This document shows, one piece after another, positions 1 through 9,900 of a DNA stretch of 64,000 bases. Every line of letters begins with the position of its first letter. The first letter of the stretch is position 1. This stretch comes from Mongoliitalea lutea (GTDB taxonomy: Bacteria > Bacteroidota > Bacteroidia > Cytophagales > Cyclobacteriaceae), in contig NZ_BMYF01000004.1 of NCBI RefSeq assembly GCF_014652135.1, positions 1 to 64,000 of the forward strand, in the 5' to 3' direction. Both the position numbers and the translations under genes were made by a program. A model generated the notes under the pieces. It saw only the letters and a program-made list of their open reading frames with translations. It did not search any database and was not told the origin of the DNA.

Positions 1-116
1 AGGAGGCGCAGTTTTAAGAGCGCTAAAGAAATAAATTGTATCTGTGCCAAATCTGTTCAATCCCCTTTATCTGTGAGAGACATTTTGCCAAATCTCCTAT
101 ATCTGCGAGATGCTTA
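1..116. repeat. Interspersed extragenic repeat, CTGCGAGA type
   Basis: This gene-free stretch carries two related units, one containing AATCTGTTCAATCCCCTTT and the other CCAAATCTCCTATATCTGCG. The same phrase (CCAAATCTCCTTTATCTGCG) recurs at 61280-61305 beside another gene end. The first bases may belong to a feature outside the window. No coding potential was recognised. It directly abuts the 3' end of the TlpA-like gene. Confidence 0.55.
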
Positions 117-1241
117 TCACATTCCCTCCCCTATCGCTATCAGCGCCTCATAAGCTTCATCACCTGGTCGGGGGGCGTTGACTTGGAGGATTTTATTTCC
201 CTTACCTAAAATCAGGTATCTGGGAATGCCCCATACTTTGAAGTAACGCATGATATCTGCTTCAAAACCTTGCCCTGCAAATAAATGAACCCCATTCATC
301 GGGTTTTTATCTAAATAATTTTTCCAAGATTCTTCTTTTTCATCTACAGATACATACATCAAGATAATATCATCCAAACCCACCAGCTTCTTTTCAAAAT
401 CAGGCGTTTTGGTCTTAAAGGTTTGAATGCATGGTCCACACCAAGATGCCCACAAATCCAAATAAATAATCTTATCATGGTAATCAGAGAGACGCACCAT
501 CGCTCCTGTCAAATCCTTAAATTCAAAGTCAGTCACCTGGGCTCCTGTTCGCAGGCGCTCCAAATCTTTCAAATCTTCCATCATATTGGGCAGGTGGACT
601 GATTCAGGATACTCTGCAACAAATTGATTGACCAAACGCTCACTGACTTCGTAGCCACCAGACAGCATGACCATTTCATTCATGACCATGGCCGCTTTCA
701 AACTTTCGCGCATGGGTTCTTCTCTAGACAAAATAAATTCCTCCACACGGGTATTGGGCATACCAAAGGGAATCTCCAAGGAATAATGAAGCGCCATCAT
801 CAAGGAACGGGATAAATCATCATTGAGGTTAGTCAAGTCCTCCAAAATCCCCAACTGAACCAAGTACTGTTGAAAGAAAGCGGACTTCTCTTCTGCAGAA
901 AGTTCCTCTGCACGTTCCATATACGCTTCTGAGAGCTGTACCAGCAGGGCCTTTCTCATCGCCACAGCCTCTGAGATATCGGATGCATCCAAGGATGTCT
1001 CTTGTCCTTTGAGGTGATCCTTCACCTGCTGATCAATTTTTTTCGCCAAAGTAATAAAATCATCGACCGTAGGTGCCTCCTCAACATCAAAAAGTGATTC
1101 TGCAATCATAGGATACAGTTCCTCTTGGACATATCCATACAAGGAGGTGGTGTAAATAGTTAAGGCTCCACTTTTTTGCTGGGCAAAGGAAAAAGAAAAG
1201 GGCAGCACTAACAGACTTATGATCAGACAAAGGTATCTCAT
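117..1241 (-). CDS. TlpA-like thioredoxin-fold protein, exported
   Basis: This is probably a periplasmic thiol-disulfide oxidoreductase of the TlpA/ResA family that reduces disulfides outside the cytoplasm. The N-terminus is a clear signal peptide (residues 1-20, cleaved near SFA-QQ). Residues about 25-230 are helical and unassigned. Residues 235-374 form a redoxin domain with the active-site motif WCGPC at 267-271 and a likely cis-proline in WGIPRY. Bacteroidota commonly carry such long TlpA-like proteins, and their partners are usually unknown. The gene stands alone on the minus strand, with the 3' neighbour outside the window. The specific substrate cannot be told. Confidence 0.85.
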   Translation of the reverse strand: MRYLCLIISLLVLPFSFSFAQQKSGALTIYTTSLYGYVQEELYPMIAESLFDVEEAPTVDDFITLAKKIDQQVKDHLKGQETSLDASDISEAVAMRKALLVQLSEAYMERAEELSAEEKSAFFQQYLVQLGILEDLTNLNDDLSRSLMMALHYSLEIPFGMPNTRVEEFILSREEPMRESLKAAMVMNEMVMLSGGYEVSERLVNQFVAEYPESVHLPNMMEDLKDLERLRTGAQVTDFEFKDLTGAMVRLSDYHDKIIYLDLWASWCGPCIQTFKTKTPDFEKKLVGLDDIILMYVSVDEKEESWKNYLDKNPMNGVHLFAGQGFEADIMRYFKVWGIPRYLILGKGNKILQVNAPRPGDEAYEALIAIGEGM

Positions 1242-1305
1242 ATATTCAATTGGATTAGTTTGTATAAAGTAGCCCTAAGTTACTGCCAACAATGAATTAA
1301 ATGCT

Positions 1306-1313
1306 TATTTTTG
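1306..1313 (+). promoter_or_regulatory. Bacteroidota -7 box (TATTTTTG) before doxX
   Basis: The octamer matches TAnnTTTG perfectly and lies 32 bases before the ATG at 1346. An in-frame ATG at 1301 falls just upstream of this box, which argues that the longer reading is not the real start. No good -33 TTTG was found at the usual distance. Confidence 0.4.
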
Positions 1314-1345
1314 GAAAAATAATCTGCAATTACAATCCCGAATCC

Positions 1346-1759
1346 ATGAAAAAGTTAATCTTCAGCACCAAACCTTTTGCTATTGATTTTGCATTAGCCC
1401 TCTTGAGAGTGGGTTCGGCAGGGATGATGATCACGCATGGATGGGCCAAAATTGCAGATTTCACCAACAAGCTGGGTACTTTTAGAGACCCCTTAGGTGT
1501 AGGTCCGGCAGTATCCCTTCAGTTGGCGATTTTCTCTGAGTTTTTTTGCGCCATATTGCTACTGTTAGGATTTATGACCCGGATATGCTTGTTGCCATTA
1601 GGATTCACTATGTTTGTGGCGGCGTTTATGGTACATGCAGATGACCCCTTTGCATCCAAAGAAAAGGCCCTCTTGTTTTTATTGATCTTCGTGGTATTAA
1701 GCATTACAGGCCCAGGACGATTGTCTTTAGATGCCCAAATCAACCGAAAGCGGTATTGA
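1346..1759 (+). CDS. DoxX family membrane protein
   Basis: This 137-residue protein has about four hydrophobic segments and the DoxX-type N-terminal pattern ALLRVGSAGMMITHGWAK, which is typical of small DoxX/SURF4-like proteins. Members are inner-membrane proteins linked to quinone or redox processes, but the role of this one is unknown. I start it at the ATG at 1346 (MKKLIF), not at the in-frame ATG at 1301, because a -7 promoter box occupies 1306-1313. It ends 40 bases before the convergent recF 3' end. Confidence 0.85.
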   Translation: MKKLIFSTKPFAIDFALALLRVGSAGMMITHGWAKIADFTNKLGTFRDPLGVGPAVSLQLAIFSEFFCAILLLLGFMTRICLLPLGFTMFVAAFMVHADDPFASKEKALLFLLIFVVLSITGPGRLSLDAQINRKRY

Positions 1760-1799
1760 GGAGTTATTTAAGCTTTCCGATGATTACAAAATAGCCACC

Positions 1800-2885
1800 C
1801 TAACTTCTCAACTCAAAAAACACACATTCCGCATTTATCCCTTTGAGTATCTCTTTAGAACGCTCCGGGCGGGCATCGGTGATAAACAATTGCCCAAAAG
1901 CATGGTCCGCCACCAATTTCATCAATTGGGATATCCGACCATCATCCAGCTTATCAAAAATATCATCCAACAACAACAAGGGCTTTACCTGCAAATGTGC
2001 GTGAAATACCTGAAACTGTGCCAGCTTCAAGCCTATCACAAATGATTTCTGCTGTCCCTGAGAACCAAATTTCTTGATAGGATATCCTCCAATCTGAAAA
2101 ACAAAATCATCCTTATGGATACCCATCGTACTTCTTTTCAAGACAAAATCCTTGGATGCTGCTGCACGAAATGCTGTATCAAAATCCTCTTCCAGGCACT
2201 GGGTTTCATAGCTGATGCTGACAGGTTCCTGTGCATCGGAAATAAAGCTGTAATAATCCACCAATAAGGGACTGTATTCATCCACAAAAGCCTGCCGCTT
2301 GGCTGCCAATACTTTCGAGCCTTGGATCAATTCCCGGTTATAGGGCTCCATCAACTCCTCCTGCCACTTTCCTTTATCGGCAAACAGTTTGATCAGCGCA
2401 TTGCGTTGCTTCAAAAAATGTTGATAGCGGACCAGCTGATCCATGTACTGCCGATCCAGCTGACAGAGCATGGAATCAAAAAAGCGCCTGCGATCTTCAC
2501 TCCCTTCGCTGATCAATCGGGTATCATCCGGAGCGATGAGAACAATGGGAAGCAAGCCCACATGTTCACTCATCTTATCTATGGCCTTCCCATTTTGAAG
2601 CAATTGCTTTTTCTTTCCCGATTCTACTACACACCGAACTTCCAGAGATTTCCCTTCCCGCTCAAAATCTCCCATAAGCGTAAAAAAATCAAATCCATGC
2701 TGCACTGCAAGGGAATCTGCACCATTGATAGCCGATTTGGTCAGGCAGAGGTAGTGGATGGCATCCAGAATATTGGTTTTTCCACTCCCATTTTTCCCCA
2801 CCAGACAATTGATCTCTGGGGAAAACTGGAATTCTGCCTTGGCGTAATTTTTAAATTGCAGCAATTTCAGATTTTTGAGATGCAT
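1800..2885 (-). CDS. recF: DNA replication/repair ATPase RecF
   Basis: RecF is an SMC-like ATPase that helps load RecA at single-strand gaps together with RecO and RecR. The length (361 residues) is normal for the family. The Walker A motif is GKNGSGKT at residues 30-37. The ABC-type signature FGSQGQQKS lies in the C-terminal third, followed by the Walker B segment LLLLDDIFDKLD, also characteristic of RecF. It is not beside dnaN or dnaA, as is usual in Bacteroidota. The next plus-strand gene, pdhA, starts about 100 bases beyond its 5' end, so the two are divergent. Confidence 0.95.
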   Translation of the reverse strand: MHLKNLKLLQFKNYAKAEFQFSPEINCLVGKNGSGKTNILDAIHYLCLTKSAINGADSLAVQHGFDFFTLMGDFEREGKSLEVRCVVESGKKKQLLQNGKAIDKMSEHVGLLPIVLIAPDDTRLISEGSEDRRRFFDSMLCQLDRQYMDQLVRYQHFLKQRNALIKLFADKGKWQEELMEPYNRELIQGSKVLAAKRQAFVDEYSPLLVDYYSFISDAQEPVSISYETQCLEEDFDTAFRAAASKDFVLKRSTMGIHKDDFVFQIGGYPIKKFGSQGQQKSFVIGLKLAQFQVFHAHLQVKPLLLLDDIFDKLDDGRISQLMKLVADHAFGQLFITDARPERSKEILKGINAECVFFELRS

Positions 2886-2949
2886 GGTGTGTGTACTCTA
2901 GGTATTTTGACTATTTTCGCAACTGGTCTTAAAATTCAGTCCAATTGAT

Positions 2950-2957
2950 TATATTTG
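2950..2957 (+). promoter_or_regulatory. Bacteroidota -7 box (TATATTTG) before pdhA
   Basis: A perfect TAnnTTTG octamer lies 33 bases before the pdhA ATG. The -33 element is not clear at the normal spacing, so this is a moderate-confidence promoter call. Confidence 0.4.
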
Positions 2958-2990
2958 AGGCCTAAATTAGCATATTTTACTTGAATTGAT

Positions 2991-4010
2991 ATGGCAAAGA
3001 AGAGTACTGCTACCAAAGCAAAAGCGAAATATTCCAAAGAGACCTATGCATACTGGTACGAAAGTATGCTGTTGATGAGAAGGTTTGAGGAGAAAGCAGG
3101 TCAGCTTTATGGACAGCAAAAAATCAGAGGATTCTGTCATTTATACATCGGTCAAGAGGCCTGCGCTTCTGGAGCAATCACCGCATTGACTAAGGACGAT
3201 AAGTGGATTACGGCTTACCGTGACCACGCTCATCCACTAGGCTTGGGTACAGACCCAGGTGCTGTGATGGCAGAATTGTACGGAAAAGCTACCGGTACTA
3301 CCAAAGGTAAAGGCGGTTCCATGCACATTTTTGACAAAGAAAGAAACTTCATGGGTGGTCATGGTATTGTAGGTGCACAAGTTCCTATGGGCTTGGGTAT
3401 TGGCTTTGCGGAGAAATACCAAGGCACCAAAAACCTGTGTATCTGCTACATGGGTGATGGAGCCGTGAGACAGGGTGCTGTACACGAAGCCTTCAACTTG
3501 GCCATGTTGTACAAAGTACCGGTAATCTTCGTAATCGAAAACAATGGTTACGCCATGGGTACTTCTGTAGCAAGAACCTCCAATGTAACCGAATTATACA
3601 AAATCGGTGAAGCATACGATATGCCTTCGTTCCCGGTAGATGGAATGAATGTAGAAGCGGTACACGAAGCAGTAGCCGAAGCAGCGGATAGAGCACGTAG
3701 AGGCGATGGACCAACCTTATTGGAATTCAGAACCTATCGCTACAAAGGTCACTCCATGTCGGATCCTCAGAAGTACAGAACCCGTGAAGAGGTGGAAGAG
3801 TACAAACAAAGGGACCCTGTGGAGCAGGTAAAAGCGACCATCCTTGAAAACAACATCCTGACAGAAGAAGAAATCAAAGAAATCGACGCAAGAGTCAAAA
3901 AACAAGTAGATGATTCCGTGAAATTCGCAGAAGAATCTCCTTGGCCTGATGGACAAGATGCCTTCAAAGATGTCTACATGCAGGAAGACTATCCTTTTGT
4001 AATGGAATAA
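2991..4010 (+). CDS. pdhA: Pyruvate dehydrogenase E1 component, alpha subunit
   Basis: This is the thiamine-diphosphate-binding alpha subunit of the heterotetrameric E1 that decarboxylates pyruvate and acetylates lipoyl-E2. The length (339) suits the family after a lysine- and alanine-rich N-terminal leader. The TPP/magnesium motif is seen as GDGAVRQGAVHEAFN followed about 20 residues on by ENN. The phosphorylation-loop equivalent is YRYKGHSMSDP. A strong terminator follows directly, and neither E1-beta nor a pyruvate-type E2 is adjacent, so the rest of the complex must be encoded elsewhere. A branched-chain E1-alpha is possible but less likely given the GHGIVGAQVPMG-type sequence. Confidence 0.9.
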   Translation: MAKKSTATKAKAKYSKETYAYWYESMLLMRRFEEKAGQLYGQQKIRGFCHLYIGQEACASGAITALTKDDKWITAYRDHAHPLGLGTDPGAVMAELYGKATGTTKGKGGSMHIFDKERNFMGGHGIVGAQVPMGLGIGFAEKYQGTKNLCICYMGDGAVRQGAVHEAFNLAMLYKVPVIFVIENNGYAMGTSVARTSNVTELYKIGEAYDMPSFPVDGMNVEAVHEAVAEAADRARRGDGPTLLEFRTYRYKGHSMSDPQKYRTREEVEEYKQRDPVEQVKATILENNILTEEEIKEIDARVKKQVDDSVKFAEESPWPDGQDAFKDVYMQEDYPFVME

Positions 4011-4026
4011 AATCAATCAACCTGAC

Positions 4027-4068
4027 AAAATCAGTCATCGTGTACAAAAATACACATGACTGATTTTT
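4027..4068 (+). terminator. Rho-independent terminator after pdhA
   Basis: An inverted repeat (AAAATCAGTCAT plus GTGTA, loop CAAAAA, then TACAC plus ATGACTGATTTT) ends in a run of six T. It lies 17 bases after the stop codon. Confidence 0.85.
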
Positions 4069-4076
4069 TGTTAGTA

Positions 4077-4106
4077 TTTGGGAATTAAGTAAAAGCCTTA
4101 TATTTG
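4077..4106 (+). promoter_or_regulatory. Consensus Bacteroidota promoter for the TPR gene
   Basis: TTTG at 4077-4080, an 18-base spacer, then TATATTTG at 4099-4106 form a textbook -33/-7 pair for the Bacteroidota primary sigma factor. The ATG at 4127 follows 20 bases later. The -33 element begins just after the T-run of the pdhA terminator, so the two transcription units are tightly packed. Confidence 0.75.
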
Positions 4107-4126
4107 CGGGCGAAAATTTTGAAATA

Positions 4127-4834
4127 ATGGCTAAGAAAGAGACAAAAAAAGCTGAAGTAGAATACGAACTATTGGAAAATCCAGAGGAAATCAAAAGTAG
4201 ACTGGAAAGAGGCGAAGCTTATTTAAGAGAAAATACAAAATTGGTAGGTGGTCTGATCGCTGTGGTCATCCTGATTATTGCAGGTGTCCTATTTATGCAG
4301 ATCAATACCCAAAACCAGGACAAAAAAGCACAAGCAGAAATGTTCCAGGCTGTTTACTATTTCGAACAAGATGAAACAGATTTAGCTTTAAACGGGGATG
4401 GTTCCAATGCTGGTTTCTTGAAAATTGTAGAAAACTACAAGAGAACGGATGCTGCTAATCTAGCACATTTCTACATCGGTTCCATCTACCTATCCGAAGG
4501 TAATCATCAGAAGGCTATTGATCATTTGAAAAAATTCTCTGCTAAAGATTATTTTGTTCAGGCAAGAGCGTTTGCTTTGTTAGGTGATGCTTATTTGGAA
4601 ATGGGCAATACTTCTGAGGCTATCGCTAATTACAAAAAGGCTGTCAACCACAAAGAAAATAAATTCTTTGCTCCTCGCTACCTAAGCAAATTAGCTATTG
4701 CTTACGAAGAAGCAGGCGACATCGCCAATGCCATCAAAACCTATGGAGAAATCGAGGAGAAATACTTCGAGTCTTTCGAATTCACTAACGCTAGAAAACA
4801 TAAAGCTCGTTTGGAAGGCCTTGCTTCTAAATGA
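4127..4834 (+). CDS. Membrane-anchored tetratricopeptide repeat protein
   Basis: This 235-residue protein has a charged cytoplasmic N-terminus, one membrane segment (about residues 39-57, LVGGLIAVVILIIAGVLFM) and a C-terminal region with TPR-like helical pairs (around AHFYIGSIYLSEGNHQKAIDH and LGDAYLEMGNTSEAI). The layout resembles the YfgM/Tol-Pal-associated group that helps chaperones at the Sec translocon, but that role is only inferred. It has its own consensus promoter and terminator and is thus a single-gene unit in front of ribH. Confidence 0.75.
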   Translation: MAKKETKKAEVEYELLENPEEIKSRLERGEAYLRENTKLVGGLIAVVILIIAGVLFMQINTQNQDKKAQAEMFQAVYYFEQDETDLALNGDGSNAGFLKIVENYKRTDAANLAHFYIGSIYLSEGNHQKAIDHLKKFSAKDYFVQARAFALLGDAYLEMGNTSEAIANYKKAVNHKENKFFAPRYLSKLAIAYEEAGDIANAIKTYGEIEEKYFESFEFTNARKHKARLEGLASK

Positions 4835-4860
4835 TGCTTGCTATATGCATACAATCATGA

Positions 4861-4890
4861 AGAGTAAGGCCTCCGGTCTTACTCTTTTTG
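4861..4890 (+). terminator. Rho-independent terminator after the TPR gene
   Basis: AGAGTAAG and CTTACTCT pair around a short GC-rich apex and are followed by five T. It lies about 26 bases after the stop. Confidence 0.75.
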
Positions 4891-4920
4891 CTTTATAACC
4901 TATACTAAAATTTAACACTC

Positions 4921-5397
4921 ATGGCTACATCCTTAAAAAGTCTCAGCGAATACAGCACCAATAACCTTCCGGATATCTCCCAAAAGAAATTTGGTATTGT
5001 GGTATCAGAATGGAACGATCAGATCACAGATGCCTTGTTTTCAGGAGCACTGGAAACATTACTATCCCATGGTGCCCAGAAATCCAATATTTACAGAAAA
5101 GATGTTCCCGGTTCCTTTGAACTGACCCTAGGAGCACAATGGCTTGCAGAACAAGAAGCCATCGATGCTGTCATCTGCTTGGGTTGTGTGATTCAGGGAG
5201 AGACGCGTCACTTTGATTTTATCTGCGATGCGGTGGCCCATGGCATTACAAATGTTGGCCTGAAATTTAACAAACCGGTGATTTTTGGAGTTTTGACCCC
5301 TGATACCATGCAGCAGGCACTAGACAGAGCGGGAGGTAAACATGGGAACAAAGGAGATGAAGCAGCAATTACCGCTATTAAAATGCTTGGATTTTAA
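4921..5397 (+). CDS. ribH: 6,7-dimethyl-8-ribityllumazine synthase
   Basis: RibH condenses 5-amino-6-ribitylamino-uracil with 3,4-dihydroxy-2-butanone 4-phosphate in riboflavin synthesis and forms icosahedral or pentameric assemblies. The 158-residue length is normal. Diagnostic segments are VSEWNDQITDALFSGA near the N-terminus, the VPGSFEL loop, and CLGCVIQGETRHFDFI, which holds the catalytic histidine. The C-terminal GGKHGNKGDEAA segment is also typical. It stands alone, without other rib genes nearby. Confidence 0.95.
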   Translation: MATSLKSLSEYSTNNLPDISQKKFGIVVSEWNDQITDALFSGALETLLSHGAQKSNIYRKDVPGSFELTLGAQWLAEQEAIDAVICLGCVIQGETRHFDFICDAVAHGITNVGLKFNKPVIFGVLTPDTMQQALDRAGGKHGNKGDEAAITAIKMLGF

Positions 5398-5509
5398 GTA
5401 AAGGTTAAAAAAAATTAGTCCCAAATCCAATCAGTAGCGGTCAGCTCTCCGTTATGGTTACACATTAGAATTAAGCAGCAAAACCTTAGCAACTCAAACC
5501 TTACACACA

Positions 5510-6832
5510 ATGAAAATAATGAAATTCGGGGGAACCTCTGTTGGAAAGCCCGAACGCATGCATCAAGTAAAAGACTTGATTACCCGCGACAATCAAAAGA
5601 AGATTGTGGTCCTTTCTGCCCTGTCCGGTACTACCAATGCCTTGGTAGGAATCGGAGAAGCCTTGGCTGAAGCTAAAAAAGACCTGGCAAAAGAGCGCAT
5701 CGACAGCTTGCACAAGCATTACCAATCCTTTTACAAAGAATTGTTGAAAACAGATGCTGCAAGGACCAAAGCAGAGAAAATCATCAAAGAACATTTTGAG
5801 TTCCTGAATATCATCCTGAAAATTTCTTTCAACGAAGCCATCAACCGGGATATTCTTGCACAGGGGGAATTACTTTCTACCAAGTTATTCTATACGCTTT
5901 TACAGGAATTGGATGTTCCGGCGGTATTTTTACCTGCCTTGGACTTTATGAGCATTGACGAAAATCATGAGCCTGAATTGCCAAAAATCACTGAAAAGTT
6001 GAAGAGCATTTTGGTCAATTTCCCTCAGGATAGAATCTTTGTTACCCAGGGCTATATCTGCAAAAACCATAGAAACGAAGTAGATAATCTCAAGCGTGGG
6101 GGCTCTGATTACTCCGCTTCTTTGATGGGTGCAGCTATCAATGCTGAAGTAGTAGAGATTTGGACAGACATAGACGGGATGCATAACAACGATCCACGTA
6201 TCGTAGATAAAACCAAGCCTATTGCACAATTGTCTTTTGATGAAGCAGCGGAATTAGCCTATTTCGGAGCAAAAATTCTACACCCAGCTTCCATTTGGCC
6301 GGCACAGAAATATAATATCGCGGTCAAACTTCTGAACACTATGGAGCCAGATGCTGTAGGAACAACTATTACGGCGAAGGAACAAGGTTCGGGCGTAAAA
6401 GCCATCGCAGCGAAAGACGGAATTACTGCCATCAAAATCAAGTCCAGCCGTATGTTGTTGGCTTATGGCTTTTTGAGAAAAGTATTTGAAATCTTCGAGC
6501 GCTACAAAACCTCCATCGATATGATTACTACTTCAGAGGTGGCCGTTTCTGTAACAATTGACGATCTGTCACATCTGAAGGAAATCACCAAAGAATTGGA
6601 AAAGCTGGGAACAGTAGAAGTGGATAAAAATCAGGCTATCATCTCCATTGTGGGCAATATGATTGCTGAATCCAAGGGAACTGTTGCCAACGTGATGAAC
6701 TGCTTGACAGACTACCCTATCCGAATGGTATCCTATGGTGGCAGCAGACACAACATCTCCTTGCTATTGGATGCTAAGCTTAAAAATGAAGCGTTGAAAA
6801 GCCTCAATGAAGGCTTGTTTCAGTGGAACTAA
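5510..6832 (+). CDS. lysC: Aspartate kinase (monofunctional)
   Basis: This enzyme phosphorylates aspartate, the first step toward lysine, threonine and methionine. The N-terminal KFGGTSVG motif of the amino-acid-kinase fold begins at residue 5, and RGGSDYSASLMGA marks the substrate/ATP site in the middle. The C-terminal part (about 300-440) is two ACT-like regulatory domains, with VAVSVTIDDLS and IVGNMIAESKGTVANV. There is no homoserine dehydrogenase domain, so it is not a ThrA fusion. Two nearby ATGs (MKI and MKF) compete as start; I keep the first. A strong terminator follows. Confidence 0.93.
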   Translation: MKIMKFGGTSVGKPERMHQVKDLITRDNQKKIVVLSALSGTTNALVGIGEALAEAKKDLAKERIDSLHKHYQSFYKELLKTDAARTKAEKIIKEHFEFLNIILKISFNEAINRDILAQGELLSTKLFYTLLQELDVPAVFLPALDFMSIDENHEPELPKITEKLKSILVNFPQDRIFVTQGYICKNHRNEVDNLKRGGSDYSASLMGAAINAEVVEIWTDIDGMHNNDPRIVDKTKPIAQLSFDEAAELAYFGAKILHPASIWPAQKYNIAVKLLNTMEPDAVGTTITAKEQGSGVKAIAAKDGITAIKIKSSRMLLAYGFLRKVFEIFERYKTSIDMITTSEVAVSVTIDDLSHLKEITKELEKLGTVEVDKNQAIISIVGNMIAESKGTVANVMNCLTDYPIRMVSYGGSRHNISLLLDAKLKNEALKSLNEGLFQWN

Positions 6833-6890
6833 GTTAGCATTTAGATAACAAACTTCAATCAGCGCAACTAGGGTCTGAAGCAAGAAAAGA

Positions 6891-6923
6891 AAAAGGCTGT
6901 CTCACTTACGCGAGACAGCCTTT
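6891..6923 (+). terminator. Terminator after lysC
   Basis: The stem AAAAGGCTGTCTC / GAGACAGCCTTT has a short loop. The T run after the stem is short, and the hairpin also lies just beyond the 3' end of the large minus-strand gene, so it may serve both directions. Confidence 0.75.
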
Positions 6924-6978
6924 CTACGTTTATTATTCAGCTGTAATGGATTAAAATTTACTTTAATAGCAACCTCCG

Positions 6979-9900
6979 TCACTTATCCTCCTCTTTACGT
7001 TTAGGCTGTATTGGCTGACCGAGGCCTAGACTACCTTTTACTCCACTAAGGCTGGTTCTCCACCAGTAATTGAAAATAAACTTCTCCTGATCCCGCTCTT
7101 CATAGATTCTGGAACGTACGGTCCTTCCCGATAGCTTTCTCGGATTATTGCTATTGACTGCAAAAGAATTCAATACAAAGGTCAGGATTTTTTTCCTTCC
7201 CTTTCCAGGTTCTAAGGTACGCTCGTCAAGTAACTGAACTCTCAAATCCGAGTAAAGCAAGGTCATTTTTCCCGTTGCAAATTGATCATTGGCTACAAAA
7301 GACCAATTACCTCCATTCACTTGACCCCGGGTCACGCGGGCAAACGCATTAGAAGCGATGATGCTGTTGATGGAACCTAGATCAAATGCACCCAACTGCA
7401 CATTTACTTCCATAGGATAAGGAAACTGGTAACGCATCCGAGCTTGTAAATCAATTGGTGCTACACCATTCAGCAAGGCCTTTGCGTACAAATCTGATTT
7501 CTCTAAATCAAAACTACTGCTATCCATTGATAGGGCAAACGGAGTCAACGTGGCCTTCAAATCTGTAAAATGAATATTACCAGGCACCATTCCTTTTTCT
7601 GGAAACTCCGTATATCCTACGAAGGCCTGATGAATTGCCAGGGTATCTAACCTCACATCTATCCCCGCAGCTTGCATAAGAGCTTGAGGCATCGGACGAA
7701 CAACTCCCTCTTTTTTTGGAAAACGCTTATCCCGGAAAATTTTAGCATGCACTTGAGCTATACTCAATTTCTCGGCTTGTAAAGCCTGTTCGGAAATCAA
7801 GGCTTGCCATAAAGGATACATGATTTCAACATCCTCTAGTTTCAACTCAGCCACATCTGACTGAGTACCTACCATGCGATGGTACTGAAATCTCCCCACT
7901 GTTGGCATCATGCTTAGGCCTTCTATGCCTATTCGATTATTTTGAATGCTCAGGCCCCGAATCCTTAAGCGGTTCAGACTATCCTTCATTATCACTTCGT
8001 AGGAGGGAAGGAAGATAGAAAATTCCTCCTTGAGGAGGTCATCCGTAGTCAAGGCTCCCAAATCGCTTAATTCGGATTCAAATCCTCCATAAAACAGATC
8101 CAACCCTTTCAACTGTCTCCCAAGTTTTACTCCATATTTGTCCATCAAAGCGATAGTACCCTGCTCTATTTTAAAATCATCTACTTTTAACACTTCCAAC
8201 ACAGCAGCCTCAGCAGCCTCTCTATCTTTTGGTTTTTTGATATTTCGGACAGTATCTGTAAAAATTTCTAAATCAGGCCTAAACAAGGTCAGCTCCTTTA
8301 TCCATAAATCCTTTGACTGCTGCAGCTCACTCAAGGAGTTGATTTTAAGCAAGGCTACTGGAATCTGCCCTGAAAAAACAGGCTGACCCGGATTTCCACT
8401 CAAGGAATTGGGAATCACTCGGAAATTATTAACCAAAATACCATCTCTTCGGGTATCTAGCTCGACTTTATCAAAAGTAATTTGATGTACGCTATCCCCA
8501 AGATTCAACCAAAACTCATCCATTCCCAATGACAAAGCTCCAAAAAGACTGGCAATATCAGCCTGTTTTGCTTTCAACGAATCCAATTCAAAATCATAAA
8601 TCCCTAAATTGATTCCGGTATTGATCAGGTTACTGGTACTTCCTCCTTCTTTAAAAGATAAACTAAACTGCGAGCGCTCTGTCAATACAGTATCAATGGA
8701 AACCCGATCAATCGTTTTGGGTAGCGTCCGATCTCTGCGCCGCGCTCTCCTGCCTATAGCAGTATCTTCTACCTCCACATCCCGGTTGATCAAGACCTGT
8801 ACATCTGAGTCCACTAGCCTTACCTTTTGAAGTTGTAAAACGTTGTCAAAGAGGAAGGCTTCTAAGTCTACTCCACGAAAAGACATCGCAGGGATGGTAG
8901 CGGATATTTTGGTTTTATCCTGTGTACTGGTACTAGGAGTTAAGCGGACATTTCGGGTAATGATTTCCTCCGTAGACGTATTGAAGTTAATCCGATCCGC
9001 TACAATATTATACTTTCCATTGGCTACGGAAAACACATAGTTGTTCAAATTCAAATCCACTTCTTCGGAAAATAAAGAAGATATTTGGTCCAGATCAGTA
9101 TTTTGGTCTATGTAAAAGTTCCTAACAGCTATGGAAATATTATCTTCTGAAAAGGTCCTTAATCGCTCCCGAATAGAGTTTTCATAACTCAAACTCCCTC
9201 TTTCCAAACTGAGAGAGCCAATAGAAATGGACTGAAAGTACGATATCAGTAATTCCAGTATGTCTCGTTTAACCTTTTCTTCTTCGTCTTCTTGCTGTGA
9301 ACGATAGCGATGGATCTTAATGGTAGGGGAAGGAACACGAATATTCCGTATGCTCAGGATTCCTTCTTCATAAGCTTTGGAAATATCCACACCATTAACC
9401 GTAAATTCAGGTACAAAAATCTCCAAAGTAGTGCTTTGCTCATAGCGGTCCAAAATACTACTGATCCGCTCTTGGTCAAATGGACGGATTCGAAAACCTC
9501 TAATAGCCACCCGATCCAACTTGGTATCAATTAATACCCGGTCGGCAGAAAACATGTGTAAATCATCTGACAACTTCAAGGCATAATCTAACAACTCCAA
9601 ACGCATATCATCTGCCCAAAATACGCTCTTAGTACCAGAAGCTACGGTAGTAGCATCCAATGCAAAGTTATCAAGCAATAAGTTGACCGTTCCAAATGAC
9701 AAACTATCCTGACGGGATCGCAGGTTATTATCGATCACGATAGATCCTTCCCGTAATTCCAATTGCTTGATATAAATCCCTTCCAAGAAATCTTCATACA
9801 GTAGAGCTATATCGAATTCCTTTCCATTATCTTTTCCTTGCACATCACGAAGTACTATCGTAGGCTGATTGATAATTAACTCTTCTACCTGAATAACTCC

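Noticed and set aside
2322-2948. 208-codon plus-strand open frame opposite recF
   Set aside because: It is fully antisense to recF, whose motifs are complete. The translated product has no recognisable domain and the frame is a by-product of recF codon use.
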